In this document: positions 14,043 to 21,782 of the stretch, one piece after another
Layout: the number at the start of each line of letters is the position of its first letter
Numbering within the stretch: the first letter of the stretch is position 1
IMG/VR virus record: IMGVR_UViG_3300036785_000636
Location: 1-31,834 of that record
DNA length: 31,834 bases
Strand: one strand, 5' to 3'
From: a virus
The notes under the pieces: generated by a model
What the model was told of the DNA's origin: nothing
Database searches by the model: none
What the model saw: only the letters and a program-made list of their open reading frames with translations
Made by a program: the position numbers and the translations under genes

Positions 14043-15262
14043 CCGACCACGCCATCCACGCCGAACTCGGAGCGTCGAATTCAGCCCGGTGGATGAAGTG
14101 CCCCGGCTCAGTGCCGCTTTCCCGGCCCTACGAGGGCCGTACGACCGCCTACGCCGCGGAGGGTACGGTCGCCCATGCCCTGGCGGAGGCGGCCCTGAGC
14201 GGCGGCCCTGAGGTCGCGGTGGGGGCGATTGTCGAGGCCGACAAGCACCAGGTCCTGATCACTCAGGAGATGCTCGACGGGGTTGAGACCTACCGCGCGT
14301 TCGTCGCCTCGATCAATACGGCCGCAGAGTGGGCGGCGTTTGAGAAAAAGGTTTGGATCACGTCAGTCCCAGCTCCGGCCGAGTGCTATGGCACGGCCGA
14401 CTTCATCGGCTTTGCTTCGCCAACTCTGCATGTCGTCGATTTCAAATACGGCAAGGGTGTTGTCGTCGGCATCGAGATGAATCCGCAGGTGATGTTTTAC
14501 GCCCTCGGCGCTTACGAGACCGTGCCCGAGACGGTGCAGCGGCGTGTTAAAGAGATCAGCCTCACCATCATCCAGCCGCGGATCGACGGCGCGCAACCGA
14601 AGACGTGGTCGATCGATTTGATCGACCTCTTGATGTGGCGCGACGCCGAATTGATCCCGGCGGTCAAGCGGATCGTCGACGGCGACCCGACGCTCAATGA
14701 TGGGCCGTGGTGCCGGTTCTGTCCGGCTTTGGCCGCCTGCCCGCTTAAGCACGACCTGGCGCAGATCGCCGCGCGCGACGCTTTCGTCGACGACGGCGCG
14801 CTCGCCAACACGCTGGAGATTGACCCGCAGGCGGTCGCCGAGCGCCTGCAACTCGCGCTGCGCCTGGCCGATTGGATCGAGGCCCTGCAAAAGGAAGCAA
14901 CCGGCCGGATCTGGCGCGGCGAGGACGTGCCAGGATTCAAACTGGTCGAGGGCCGGTCCTTACGCAAATGGTCGGATAAGGACCCGATCGTCATCCTGCA
15001 GGCGATCATGCGCCGCGCCGGTCTCTCGCATGGCCAGCTCGAGCGCCTGGTCGAGCCGCAGACCGTGCGCTCGCCGGCGCAGGTCGAGAAGGAGCTGCGA
15101 AAAATGCATGCGGACCCCGCCAAGGTCCTCGACGGCCTGGTTGACAAGCCGCCGGGCAAGCCGGCATTGGTTCGCGAAACCGACCCCCGACCGCCGATGC
15201 AACACCTGACCCCGTACGACGCTTTCGCCCAATCCGCCGCCGCTTTGGATGCGGATATCTAA
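14039..15262 (+). CDS. DUF2800 Cas4/RecB-like nuclease, 407 aa
   Basis: ATGA overlap with the previous gene. PD-(D/E)XK nuclease features are visible: EGTVAHALAE (Glu41, His46), GTADF (Asp121), VVDFKYGKG (Asp134, Lys136) and NPQVMFYALG (Gln150). Cys21 plus Cys225, Cys228 and Cys234 (WCRFCPALAAC) make the four-Cys pattern expected for a Cas4/AddB-type iron-sulfur cluster. The C-terminal 150 residues are helical and family-specific. DUF2800 proteins accompany DUF2815 and SNF2 genes in many phages; end-processing nuclease activity during recombination is inferred from that family and context. Length is normal for the family. Confidence 0.9.
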   Translation: MTDHAIHAELGASNSARWMKCPGSVPLSRPYEGRTTAYAAEGTVAHALAEAALSGGPEVAVGAIVEADKHQVLITQEMLDGVETYRAFVASINTAAEWAAFEKKVWITSVPAPAECYGTADFIGFASPTLHVVDFKYGKGVVVGIEMNPQVMFYALGAYETVPETVQRRVKEISLTIIQPRIDGAQPKTWSIDLIDLLMWRDAELIPAVKRIVDGDPTLNDGPWCRFCPALAACPLKHDLAQIAARDAFVDDGALANTLEIDPQAVAERLQLALRLADWIEALQKEATGRIWRGEDVPGFKLVEGRSLRKWSDKDPIVILQAIMRRAGLSHGQLERLVEPQTVRSPAQVEKELRKMHADPAKVLDGLVDKPPGKPALVRETDPRPPMQHLTPYDAFAQSAAALDADI

Positions 15263-15290
15263 GATCAAAGTGCTCGCGAGCACCTTGATC
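15263..15290. promoter_or_regulatory. 28-bp near-perfect palindrome before the SSB gene
   Basis: Directly after the nuclease stop, GATCAAAGTGCTCG pairs with CGAGCACCTTGATC: 13 of 14 positions match around the centre 15276/15277, with one A-C mismatch. It lies 25 nt before ATG 15316. No loop and no T-tract, so it looks more like a dimeric-protein operator than an intrinsic terminator. In RNA it could also form a hairpin limiting read-through into the SSB gene. Confidence 0.7.
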
Positions 15291-15315
15291 CCACAAACCG
15301 TAAAGGACACGACAC

Positions 15316-15855
15316 ATGGCAAGCTTTCAAACCCCCGTCGGGACGCTCTCGTACCCGCATGTCTTCAAGGCTCGGGCGATGCCCGGCTCGGAGGACAAAA
15401 AGTTCTCGGCCGTTCTCTTGTTCAGCCCTACGGCGCTGAAGACGCCAGCCTGGCAAAATCTCAGCCGGGCGGTCGAAGAGCTGGCCAAGCAATCCTTCCC
15501 CAAGCTGATCCTCGGCCGATCGTTGCGCTCGCCCTTCCGGCTGGTGGCCGACCGCCAGGACTCGTTTCCGAAAGGCTACGAGATCTTCATCACCGCCTCG
15601 ACCACCTCGCGCCCCGGCGTGGTCGACGCGCAACGCCAGGACATCCTCGATTCGGCCGATGTCTGGCCCGGCCAGCACGCGCGCTTTTCGGTCAACCCGT
15701 TCTCTTACGACGTGCAAGGCAACAAGGGGATCAGCCTTGGCCTGCAGCACGTGCAGATCGTCAAGAGCCAAGGCCTCGAGCGGCTCGACGGCCGCAAGAG
15801 CGCGCAGGATTCGTTTGACGCTGAATTCGACGAGGGCGACGACGACGAGCCGTGA
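15316..15855 (+). CDS. DUF2815 phage single-stranded DNA-binding protein, 179 aa
   Basis: The N-terminal VGTLSYPHVFKARAMPGSEDKKFSAVLLF, the FPKGYEIFITASTTSRPGVVDAQRQDI segment and WPGQHARFSVNPFSYDVQGNKGISLGLQHVQIVK fit the DUF2815 family of phage ssDNA-binding proteins with an OB fold. The last residues (FDAEFDEGDDDEP) form the acidic tail through which SSBs bind partner proteins. It would coat ssDNA for the polymerase, primase-helicase and recombination enzymes encoded around it. AAAGGA is 9 nt upstream of the ATG. Hairpins flank the gene on both sides, so its expression may be separately controlled. Confidence 0.9.
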   Translation: MASFQTPVGTLSYPHVFKARAMPGSEDKKFSAVLLFSPTALKTPAWQNLSRAVEELAKQSFPKLILGRSLRSPFRLVADRQDSFPKGYEIFITASTTSRPGVVDAQRQDILDSADVWPGQHARFSVNPFSYDVQGNKGISLGLQHVQIVKSQGLERLDGRKSAQDSFDAEFDEGDDDEP

Positions 15856-15861
15856 GGATCT

Positions 15862-15933
15862 GGGGTCGAGCCGCTCCATAGGCTGACCCCGGAGGGGCGA
15901 GCGCGGAAGCAAACCCCCGCTGGCGCGCTCGCC
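15862..15933 (+). promoter_or_regulatory. Double-hairpin leader of the DNA polymerase gene
   Basis: Hairpin 1 pairs 15862-15872 with 15881-15890 (10 bp, one bulged G). Hairpin 2 pairs GGCGAGCGCG (15896-15905) with CGCGCTCGCC (15924-15933), 10 perfect bp. The only unpaired bases between them are GGAGG (15891-15895). No other Shine-Dalgarno precedes ATG 15944. With hairpin 2 folded, GGAGG would be 10 nt from the start codon. Confidence 0.65.
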
Positions 15934-15943
15934 TTCCCATCCC

Positions 15944-17926
15944 ATGCCGCTGCGCCTTAGTGGAGATTTCGAGACCGCCAGTTGCGCTAACCTGACGCGC
16001 TGCGGGGCGTACAAGTATGCGCGCGACCCCTCGACCCGGATCCTCTGCTTCGCCTGGGCGATCGACGACGAGGAGCCGTCGGTGTGGTTCCCCAGCCACG
16101 AACTCGCGCCAGCGCGGATGCTGAAAGCGCTCGCCCGCGGGGCCGAGTTTCACGCCTGGAACGCCAACTTCGAATTCAACATCTGGAACGTCTGTGGCGT
16201 CGCCCTCGGCCTGCCCGCGCTGCCGCTCGAGGCCTTCCACTGCACGATGGCCAGGGCGCTCTACTGGGGTCTGCCGGCCAAGCTCGAGACCGCGGCGCCG
16301 ATATCCGGGACCGCCATGCGCAAGGACGCCGAGGGCGCGCGGCTGATGCAGCAAATGACTAAGCCTCGAGCCGAAGACGCTGATGGAACGTTGCACTGGT
16401 GGGATCTCGAGGACGCCGACAAGCGCCTGCGCCTCGGCGAGTATTGCCAGCAGGACGTGCGGACCGAGCGGGCGATCGGCTGGCGCCTGAAGCCGATGCC
16501 GGCGCACGAGCGCAGCCTTTGGCAGCTCGACCAGCGCATGAACGGCCGCGGCCTCAAGGTCGACGTCGTGGCGGTCAAGGCGATGCAGACAATGGTCGAC
16601 GGGGAAGTGAAACGCATCGGCGCCCGCTTGAGCCTGCTGACCGGCGGCAAGGTGTGGAAGGTCACCCAGACCAAACGCCTGCTCGATTACCTGAAGAGCG
16701 AAAAGGTGGTGATCGACGGCCTGTCGAAGGGCGCCCTGCCTCCGGTGTTGGCCGATGCGAATCTCGATTCGACAGCCCGCGAGATCCTTCTGACCTACCA
16801 GGAAGGCGCCAAGACCTCGACCGCCAAGCTCAAGGCGATGACAGCCTACCTCGACGATGACCAGCGGGTGCGCGGCCTGACCCAGTACGGCGGCGCCCTG
16901 CGCACGCTGCGGTGGGCCGGCCGCGGCGTGCAGATCCAGAACTACCCGCGGCCGACCAAAGCTTACGACCTCAAATGGGCGCTCGACGACATCCTGCGCG
17001 GGGTCGACGCCGAGGCGCTCGCCCTCACGCATGGGTCGCCGATGGACGTGGTCAGCCAGTGCTTGCGCGGGGCGTACGTGCCGGCGCAAGGCCACGCCTT
17101 CGCGGTCGCCGACTATGCGGCGATCGAGGCGCGGGTGGTGGCGTGGCTGGCCGGCGAGGATCGTGCGCTCGCTGTGTTCCGCCGCAACCAGGACATCTAC
17201 ATCGCCGCCGCCCGGGCGGTGATGAGCGCCGACCGCGACCTCGGCAAGGTGCTAACGCTGGCGTGCGGGTTCGGCATGGGCCCGAAGCGCTTCGTGACCT
17301 CCGCGGCGGCGCCGCCGTACTTCATCACGCTGACATTCGAGGAGGCGCAGAGGCACGTGTGGGCGTGGCGCGACGCCAACTCCGCCATTCGCGATCTGTG
17401 GCGGACCGTCGACAGCGTGGTGCGTGCGGTGATCCAGGACCAGGTCAAGGACCAGTGGACGCCGGCGGGCCCGCACTTGGCCTTCCGCATGGGCCGTGGG
17501 TCATTCGAGCATTGCCTGCTGATGCGCCTGCCGAGCGATCGCTGGATCGTCTACCGCGAGGCGTCGATCGACCTGATCGTCAATGACGAGGACGGCCTCG
17601 CCGACGAGGAGGAGGTGATCCGCTATAGCGGCCTGGATTTCTCGAAGAAGTGGGTGAGAGTACGGACCTGGGGCGGCAAGCTGGTGGAGAACGCCACCCA
17701 AGCGACCGCCCGCGACCTGCTCGCCGACGCCATGTTGAGGCTCGACACTGGCGAGGACGACTTGTGCGCGACGGTGCACGACGAACTGATCGCCGAGCCG
17801 CGCCTCGATGAAGCACCAGGGCGCCTGAAGACGATGCTGGCGGTGATGTCGACGGGCCCTGACTGGGCGCACGGCCTGCCGCTGGCGGCGACCGGCGCCA
17901 TCATGGCGCGGTATGGTAAATCGTGA
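15944..17926 (+). CDS. Phage family A DNA polymerase with 3'-5' exonuclease, 660 aa
   Basis: The proofreading domain opens with DFET (8-11) and has HAWNANFEF (70-78) as Exo II. Family A polymerase motifs follow: motif A DYAAIEARVVAWL (Asp390), motif B around Lys435 (LGKVLTLACGFGMGP) and motif C ATVHDELIAE (His612, Asp613). No 5'-3' exonuclease domain is present, as usual for phage-type enzymes of this length. ATG 15944 is chosen because DFET begins only 7 residues in, matching relatives. It would be the replicative polymerase, acting with the SSB and primase-helicase encoded nearby. Its leader lacks a normal Shine-Dalgarno and carries two hairpins. It overlaps the radical-SAM gene by 1 nt. 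Confidence 0.95.
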   Translation: MPLRLSGDFETASCANLTRCGAYKYARDPSTRILCFAWAIDDEEPSVWFPSHELAPARMLKALARGAEFHAWNANFEFNIWNVCGVALGLPALPLEAFHCTMARALYWGLPAKLETAAPISGTAMRKDAEGARLMQQMTKPRAEDADGTLHWWDLEDADKRLRLGEYCQQDVRTERAIGWRLKPMPAHERSLWQLDQRMNGRGLKVDVVAVKAMQTMVDGEVKRIGARLSLLTGGKVWKVTQTKRLLDYLKSEKVVIDGLSKGALPPVLADANLDSTAREILLTYQEGAKTSTAKLKAMTAYLDDDQRVRGLTQYGGALRTLRWAGRGVQIQNYPRPTKAYDLKWALDDILRGVDAEALALTHGSPMDVVSQCLRGAYVPAQGHAFAVADYAAIEARVVAWLAGEDRALAVFRRNQDIYIAAARAVMSADRDLGKVLTLACGFGMGPKRFVTSAAAPPYFITLTFEEAQRHVWAWRDANSAIRDLWRTVDSVVRAVIQDQVKDQWTPAGPHLAFRMGRGSFEHCLLMRLPSDRWIVYREASIDLIVNDEDGLADEEEVIRYSGLDFSKKWVRVRTWGGKLVENATQATARDLLADAMLRLDTGEDDLCATVHDELIAEPRLDEAPGRLKTMLAVMSTGPDWAHGLPLAATGAIMARYGKS

Positions 17927-18792
17927 TGCGAAAAGCTCCGGGAGTGTGGATCAAGGGTGTCGCGCACTGGCGTGATGACGACATTAACGTTGCATACGTT
18001 TCCGTGGCTTTTTCCTGGCGCTTGCCGGAAGCGCGCCTGATCGCCAAAGGTTATCAGGAACTGGGCTACACGGTTCGCGCTGGCGGACCCGGAACCTTCA
18101 CTCGCAAAGCCTACTTAGCCGACGTGGCGACGGTCGGCGGCGACATCCCCGACGCGATTGTCCGACACCACCCGATGGCGACCCGCGCCAGTTACGGGTG
18201 CCCAGTCGGTTGCTGGTTCTGCATCGTGCCGAAAATGGACGGCAAGGCGTTCCGGTTCCTGCCCGATTTCCCGGTGCGGCCGGTGCTGTGTGACGACAAC
18301 CTCTCCGACCTGCCGCCAGACTATCAGGATCATATCGTCAAGCGCTACCAGGCCGCCGGCGTTCCGCTCTTAGACGCTAATAGCGGTTTTGAGCCTGCGG
18401 CGTTCGATGACGACGTTTTTCGACGCTGGCGTCCCATTCTCAAAGGCCCGTGGCGGTTTGGCTTTGACGAGCAAGGCGAGGGCGCGGCAGTCGAGCGCGC
18501 GTTTCGCGTTTTGCGTGATGTCCCAGCACGAAAAAAGCAGGTCTACACCATGATCGGGCACGAGCCGTTTGAGGTCTGCATGGACCGCATACGGAAGGTC
18601 ATCGCTTGGGGCGGCGAGCCGTATGCGCAACCGTTCTTGAAGCTCAACGCGCTCGAAAAAATTCCGGCGATCCGACATGATTGGACGGCGGAAAAGCTCC
18701 GGCATGTACAGCGGTGGGTCAATCGATGGTTGTGGCGTTACACGCCCTTTGAGGATTACGACGCCAACGCCCGCAGCCACCCCAGACGTTGA
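17926..18792 (+). CDS. Radical-SAM-like protein, 288 aa
   Basis: TGATG overlap with the polymerase; a GTG 3 nt earlier would add one residue. The segment MATRASYGCPVGCWFCIVPKMDG holds the CX3CX2C cluster motif (Cys92, Cys96, Cys99) that binds the 4Fe-4S cluster of radical S-adenosylmethionine enzymes. Later segments are compatible with the radical-SAM barrel (DNSGFEPAAFDDDVFRRWRPI, KKQVYTMIGHEPFEVCMDRIRKV). Slight GC drop against the polymerase. Phage radical-SAM proteins of this size are known but mostly uncharacterised. Substrate cannot be read from the sequence; location between polymerase and a methylase-like gene suggests nucleotide or DNA modification, which is inference. Confidence 0.8.
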   Translation: MRKAPGVWIKGVAHWRDDDINVAYVSVAFSWRLPEARLIAKGYQELGYTVRAGGPGTFTRKAYLADVATVGGDIPDAIVRHHPMATRASYGCPVGCWFCIVPKMDGKAFRFLPDFPVRPVLCDDNLSDLPPDYQDHIVKRYQAAGVPLLDANSGFEPAAFDDDVFRRWRPILKGPWRFGFDEQGEGAAVERAFRVLRDVPARKKQVYTMIGHEPFEVCMDRIRKVIAWGGEPYAQPFLKLNALEKIPAIRHDWTAEKLRHVQRWVNRWLWRYTPFEDYDANARSHPRR

Positions 18793-19304
18793 TGGGCAAG
18801 CGCTCGGACTTTCCGCGCCGCGCCCGCGACGACTATCCGACGCCGGCGTCGGCGATCGATCCCCTAACGCCCTTCCTGAACCGTCGCCTGCGCTACCTCG
18901 ATCCGTGCTCGGACGAACCGCACGCCCTCGCCGACGCGCTCACCGACAAGGGTTTCGCCTGCGCCATCTCCGGGATCCTATGCCCGCCGCGGGTCGACGC
19001 CCGCAACGGCGCGTACATGAACGTTGACGCCTTCATCACCAACCCGCCGTGGGCGAAGCGCCCGCTCGAGGCGATCCTGATCAATCTGAGCGATCAGGCG
19101 CCGACCTGGCTCCTGATGCCAGCCGATTGGATTCACACCAAGCAGTCGATTCCGTTTCTGCCGCGGTTGAGAAAAATTATTTCTGTGGGCCGGGTGAAAT
19201 GGATCGAGGCCAGCCCGCATACGAGCCTCGACAACGTCATTTGGTTGCTGTTTGCTCGACCCTCCCAGGTCAAGACCCAGATCGTTTTTTACGGCCGGAC
19301 TTAG
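18792..19304 (+). CDS. DNA N6-adenine methylase-like protein with degenerate SAM motif, 170 aa
   Basis: TGATG overlap with the radical-SAM gene; a TTG 3 nt earlier is less likely. The N-terminal DDYPTPASAIDPL and the NPPW motif (84-87, in DAFITNPPWAKRPLEAI) are typical of phage Dam-like DNA N6-adenine methyltransferases. The usual glycine-rich SAM motif after the first strand is replaced by YLDPCSDEPHALADAL, so SAM binding may be altered or lost. The remaining segments (APTWLLMPADWIH, KWIEASPHTSLDNVIWLLFARP) fit the Rossmann-like fold. At 170 residues it is short for an active family member. It could protect phage DNA from restriction, or act only as a DNA-binding remnant. Confidence 0.7.
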   Translation: MGKRSDFPRRARDDYPTPASAIDPLTPFLNRRLRYLDPCSDEPHALADALTDKGFACAISGILCPPRVDARNGAYMNVDAFITNPPWAKRPLEAILINLSDQAPTWLLMPADWIHTKQSIPFLPRLRKIISVGRVKWIEASPHTSLDNVIWLLFARPSQVKTQIVFYGRT

Positions 19305-19327
19305 CTCGTCAGGTGGCGGAGCGGGCA

Positions 19328-21646
19328 ATGGCGAAACACGTCGATTATGTCCTCGATTACGCGTCTATTCTGCTTCCCGGCATCCCTCACGACGCTGTGC
19401 TTTCCGCCTTCACCAAGGTGACCCTGGAGAACCGCGGCAAGGTTCCCGGGGTCAAGAACGGCGACGGCTCATGGACCGGACTGCCGAACTGGCCGCGCCT
19501 CCCGCCAGCGACTCTGCTCGACGCCGTGCGGTGGGACGGCATGGGCGCGGTCCTCGGTTTCCGCCTCGGGATCGACGGCTATTTCCTCGTCGATGCCGAC
19601 CTCGACACGTCTGCGGCCAGCGCGGCCGCGCTGGCCATCATCCTTCAACACGCCGGCGAGGGCGCGGCGATTCGACGGGTCGACCATCCCGAGCATTTTC
19701 GCTTCAGTTACCTCGGGCGGGTCAGCGACGGCCCAGCGCCCAAGTACCGGCGTTTCGCCTGCGACGGCGGGCATATCGAGTTCAAGGGCTCGGGCGCGTA
19801 CTCGGCCATTCACGGCGTCCACAATCGAAGGCTCAGGCCTTACGTGTGGGACAACGACCCCCTCGACGTTCCGGTCGGGACGATTACGCTCGCGCAGCTC
19901 CAGGCGCTCATGCAGGCGTTGAGCCTCGCCTTGCATGGGGAGGCGGCGCCGATTGCCGGAAAGGCGACGCGCTCCGATAACGCGCTTTATCACCCACCAA
20001 TGCAGTGCTCGATCGAGCAACTGGATCGGGTTCTGGCGATCTTACCCAACGACACTGTTTTCTTTGAACCTTACGAAAGGTTCGAAGCTATGGGTTTTGG
20101 CATTGCCGGCGCGACGGGCAAATCCGCGGCCGGGCGTCAGCGCTGGATCGATTGGTGCGGTCAGGTTTTTCAGGAACAGGAAAACAAACCTGAGGACTTT
20201 TGGGCGTCGATCGAAAACCCACGCTTTGGTTATCCGCGCTTGTTGAAACTGGCTTTTGAGCGAGCGCCGGAAGAGGCTCTAGCCCTCGTTCAGGAAGAAT
20301 CGCGATTTGCGTTCGCTGACGACCTCGACCAAGCGACGATCGCGACCGGCGCCGAAGCGGCGGAAGAGGCGGCGCGGGTTCAAGACGACCTGGTCGCTGA
20401 AGCGTTCGCGGCGAGCGTAGCCGGAGGCATGCGCTATGTCGCGGTTTCGGGAAAATGGTTGGAGTGGCGCAGCGCGCATTGGGTGGAGGACGCGATTCTG
20501 CGGGTTAATTCTTTGGCGCGAAGGACATGCAGGAGGGAGCGAGTGAAGAGAACGAGCATGGCGACAATGGTCAACAAGGTCTTGGCGTTAGCGAAGGCCG
20601 ACCCCCGGTTAGCGGCCACAGCCGATCAGTGGGACCGCAACGACTGGCTGCTCAATACGCCTGGCGGATCGGTCGACCTGAAGACTGGGGTCATGCGTCC
20701 GCATGACCGCGAGGATTATTGCACCAAGATGACCGCGGTCACGCCGCAGGGCGATTGCCCGTTGTTCAAGGCTTTTTTGCGCCGAATCCTGAATGATGAC
20801 GCCGAGCTGATCGCTTTCGTCAAACGTACGATCGGCTATTGCCTGACCGGGGATACGTCAGAGCAAGTCATCTTGTTCAATCATGGTCTGGGGCAGAACG
20901 GCAAGACGGTGTTGATGTCGACGATCGCCGGCATGCTCGGAAGTTATTGCCTCTCGGCGTCGATTGAGACTTTCACTGAAAGCCGCAGCGATCGTCATCC
21001 GACTGAGTTAGCCCGTCTGCAGGGGGCGCGGCTGGTGATTGCTACCGAGACCGAGGCGAATCGGTATTGGGCGGAGAGCCGGCTCAAAGAATTAACCGGC
21101 GGCGAGCGCATCACCGCGCGCTACATGCACAAGGACTTTTTCACTTTTCAGCCCAAGTTCAAGCCCTGGATCTCGGGCAACCACCGGCCGCGGCTGCATA
21201 GCATCGGTCAAGCGATGCGGCGCCGGGTGTTCTTGATCCCGTTTGAAGTTACAATCCCGGATAAGGATCGGGATTTTGGTCTTACCGAAAAATTGAAAGC
21301 GGAATGGCCAGGCATTCTCGCGTGGGCGATCGAGGGCTGCCTAGAGTTTCAGGCCGTGGGTTTGCAGCCGGCGCGAGCTGTGGTGCAGGCGACTGATGCT
21401 TATTTCTCAGAGGAGGACGCCTATGCAAATTGGTTGATGGAATGTTGTGAAATTGATTACAGCTCGCAGGTTCAATCGATGGCCTTGTTTAGCTCATGGA
21501 GCGATTGGGCAGAACACAATCAACGTCCGCGAGACAGCCTTAAGCGGTTTTATGCCGAGATGGGTCGACTTGGGCATATCCCAACTCATGTTAGAACAGG
21601 CAGCGTTTTCAAGGGTTTACGCATCAAACTCAGTTTCGAAGTGTGA
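19328..21646 (+). CDS. Primase-polymerase / D5-type SF3 helicase, 772 aa
   Basis: The frame is open from 19049, but ATG 19328 with GGAG 6 nt upstream is chosen because the earlier part lies inside the methylase-like gene. The N-terminal 230 residues look like a PrimPol domain: DGYFLVDADLD supplies the metal-binding Asp89/Asp91(/93), and YLGRVSD...RFACDGGHIEFKGSGAY is typical. A PriCT-like helical region follows (residues 240-330). The C-terminal half is a D5-N/SF3 helicase with Walker A GLGQNGKT (Lys526), LVIATETEAN as Walker B and ISGNHRP as sensor/motif C. It would open the origin, prime and unwind DNA. A symmetrical inverted-repeat element follows 2 nt after the stop. Several stretches are lower in GC than the polymerase. 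Confidence 0.92.
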   Translation: MAKHVDYVLDYASILLPGIPHDAVLSAFTKVTLENRGKVPGVKNGDGSWTGLPNWPRLPPATLLDAVRWDGMGAVLGFRLGIDGYFLVDADLDTSAASAAALAIILQHAGEGAAIRRVDHPEHFRFSYLGRVSDGPAPKYRRFACDGGHIEFKGSGAYSAIHGVHNRRLRPYVWDNDPLDVPVGTITLAQLQALMQALSLALHGEAAPIAGKATRSDNALYHPPMQCSIEQLDRVLAILPNDTVFFEPYERFEAMGFGIAGATGKSAAGRQRWIDWCGQVFQEQENKPEDFWASIENPRFGYPRLLKLAFERAPEEALALVQEESRFAFADDLDQATIATGAEAAEEAARVQDDLVAEAFAASVAGGMRYVAVSGKWLEWRSAHWVEDAILRVNSLARRTCRRERVKRTSMATMVNKVLALAKADPRLAATADQWDRNDWLLNTPGGSVDLKTGVMRPHDREDYCTKMTAVTPQGDCPLFKAFLRRILNDDAELIAFVKRTIGYCLTGDTSEQVILFNHGLGQNGKTVLMSTIAGMLGSYCLSASIETFTESRSDRHPTELARLQGARLVIATETEANRYWAESRLKELTGGERITARYMHKDFFTFQPKFKPWISGNHRPRLHSIGQAMRRRVFLIPFEVTIPDKDRDFGLTEKLKAEWPGILAWAIEGCLEFQAVGLQPARAVVQATDAYFSEEDAYANWLMECCEIDYSSQVQSMALFSSWSDWAEHNQRPRDSLKRFYAEMGRLGHIPTHVRTGSVFKGLRIKLSFEV

Positions 21647-21647
21647 T

Positions 21648-21745
21648 TGTGACACGAGTGACAGCATGAAAGTAAAGTACTTCCCCGCGCGCGTATACGC
21701 ACGCGCGGGGAAGTGTCATAGGTTGGTGGTGTCACATCTGTCACA
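21648..21745. repeat. Nested, co-centred inverted repeats: origin or operator candidate
   Basis: Outer arms TGTGACACGAGTGACA (21648-21663) and TGTCACATCTGTCACA (21730-21745) are inverted copies matching at 13 of 16 positions. Each arm consists of two (A/T)GTGACA-type boxes 9 nt apart. Inside lies a perfect 13-bp stem, ACTTCCCCGCGCG (21679-21691) / CGCGCGGGGAAGT (21702-21714), with a 10-nt loop containing GTATAC. Both repeats share the same centre, 21696/21697. It lies immediately after the helicase-primase stop and before ATG 21783. Confidence 0.8.
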
Positions 21746-21782
21746 GTTGGTAAAAACTCAACAGTATGCGGAGAAACACCCC

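Noticed and set aside
15761-17095. Minus-strand frame of 444 codons
   Set aside because: Antisense to the family A polymerase, whose plus-strand motifs are unambiguous.
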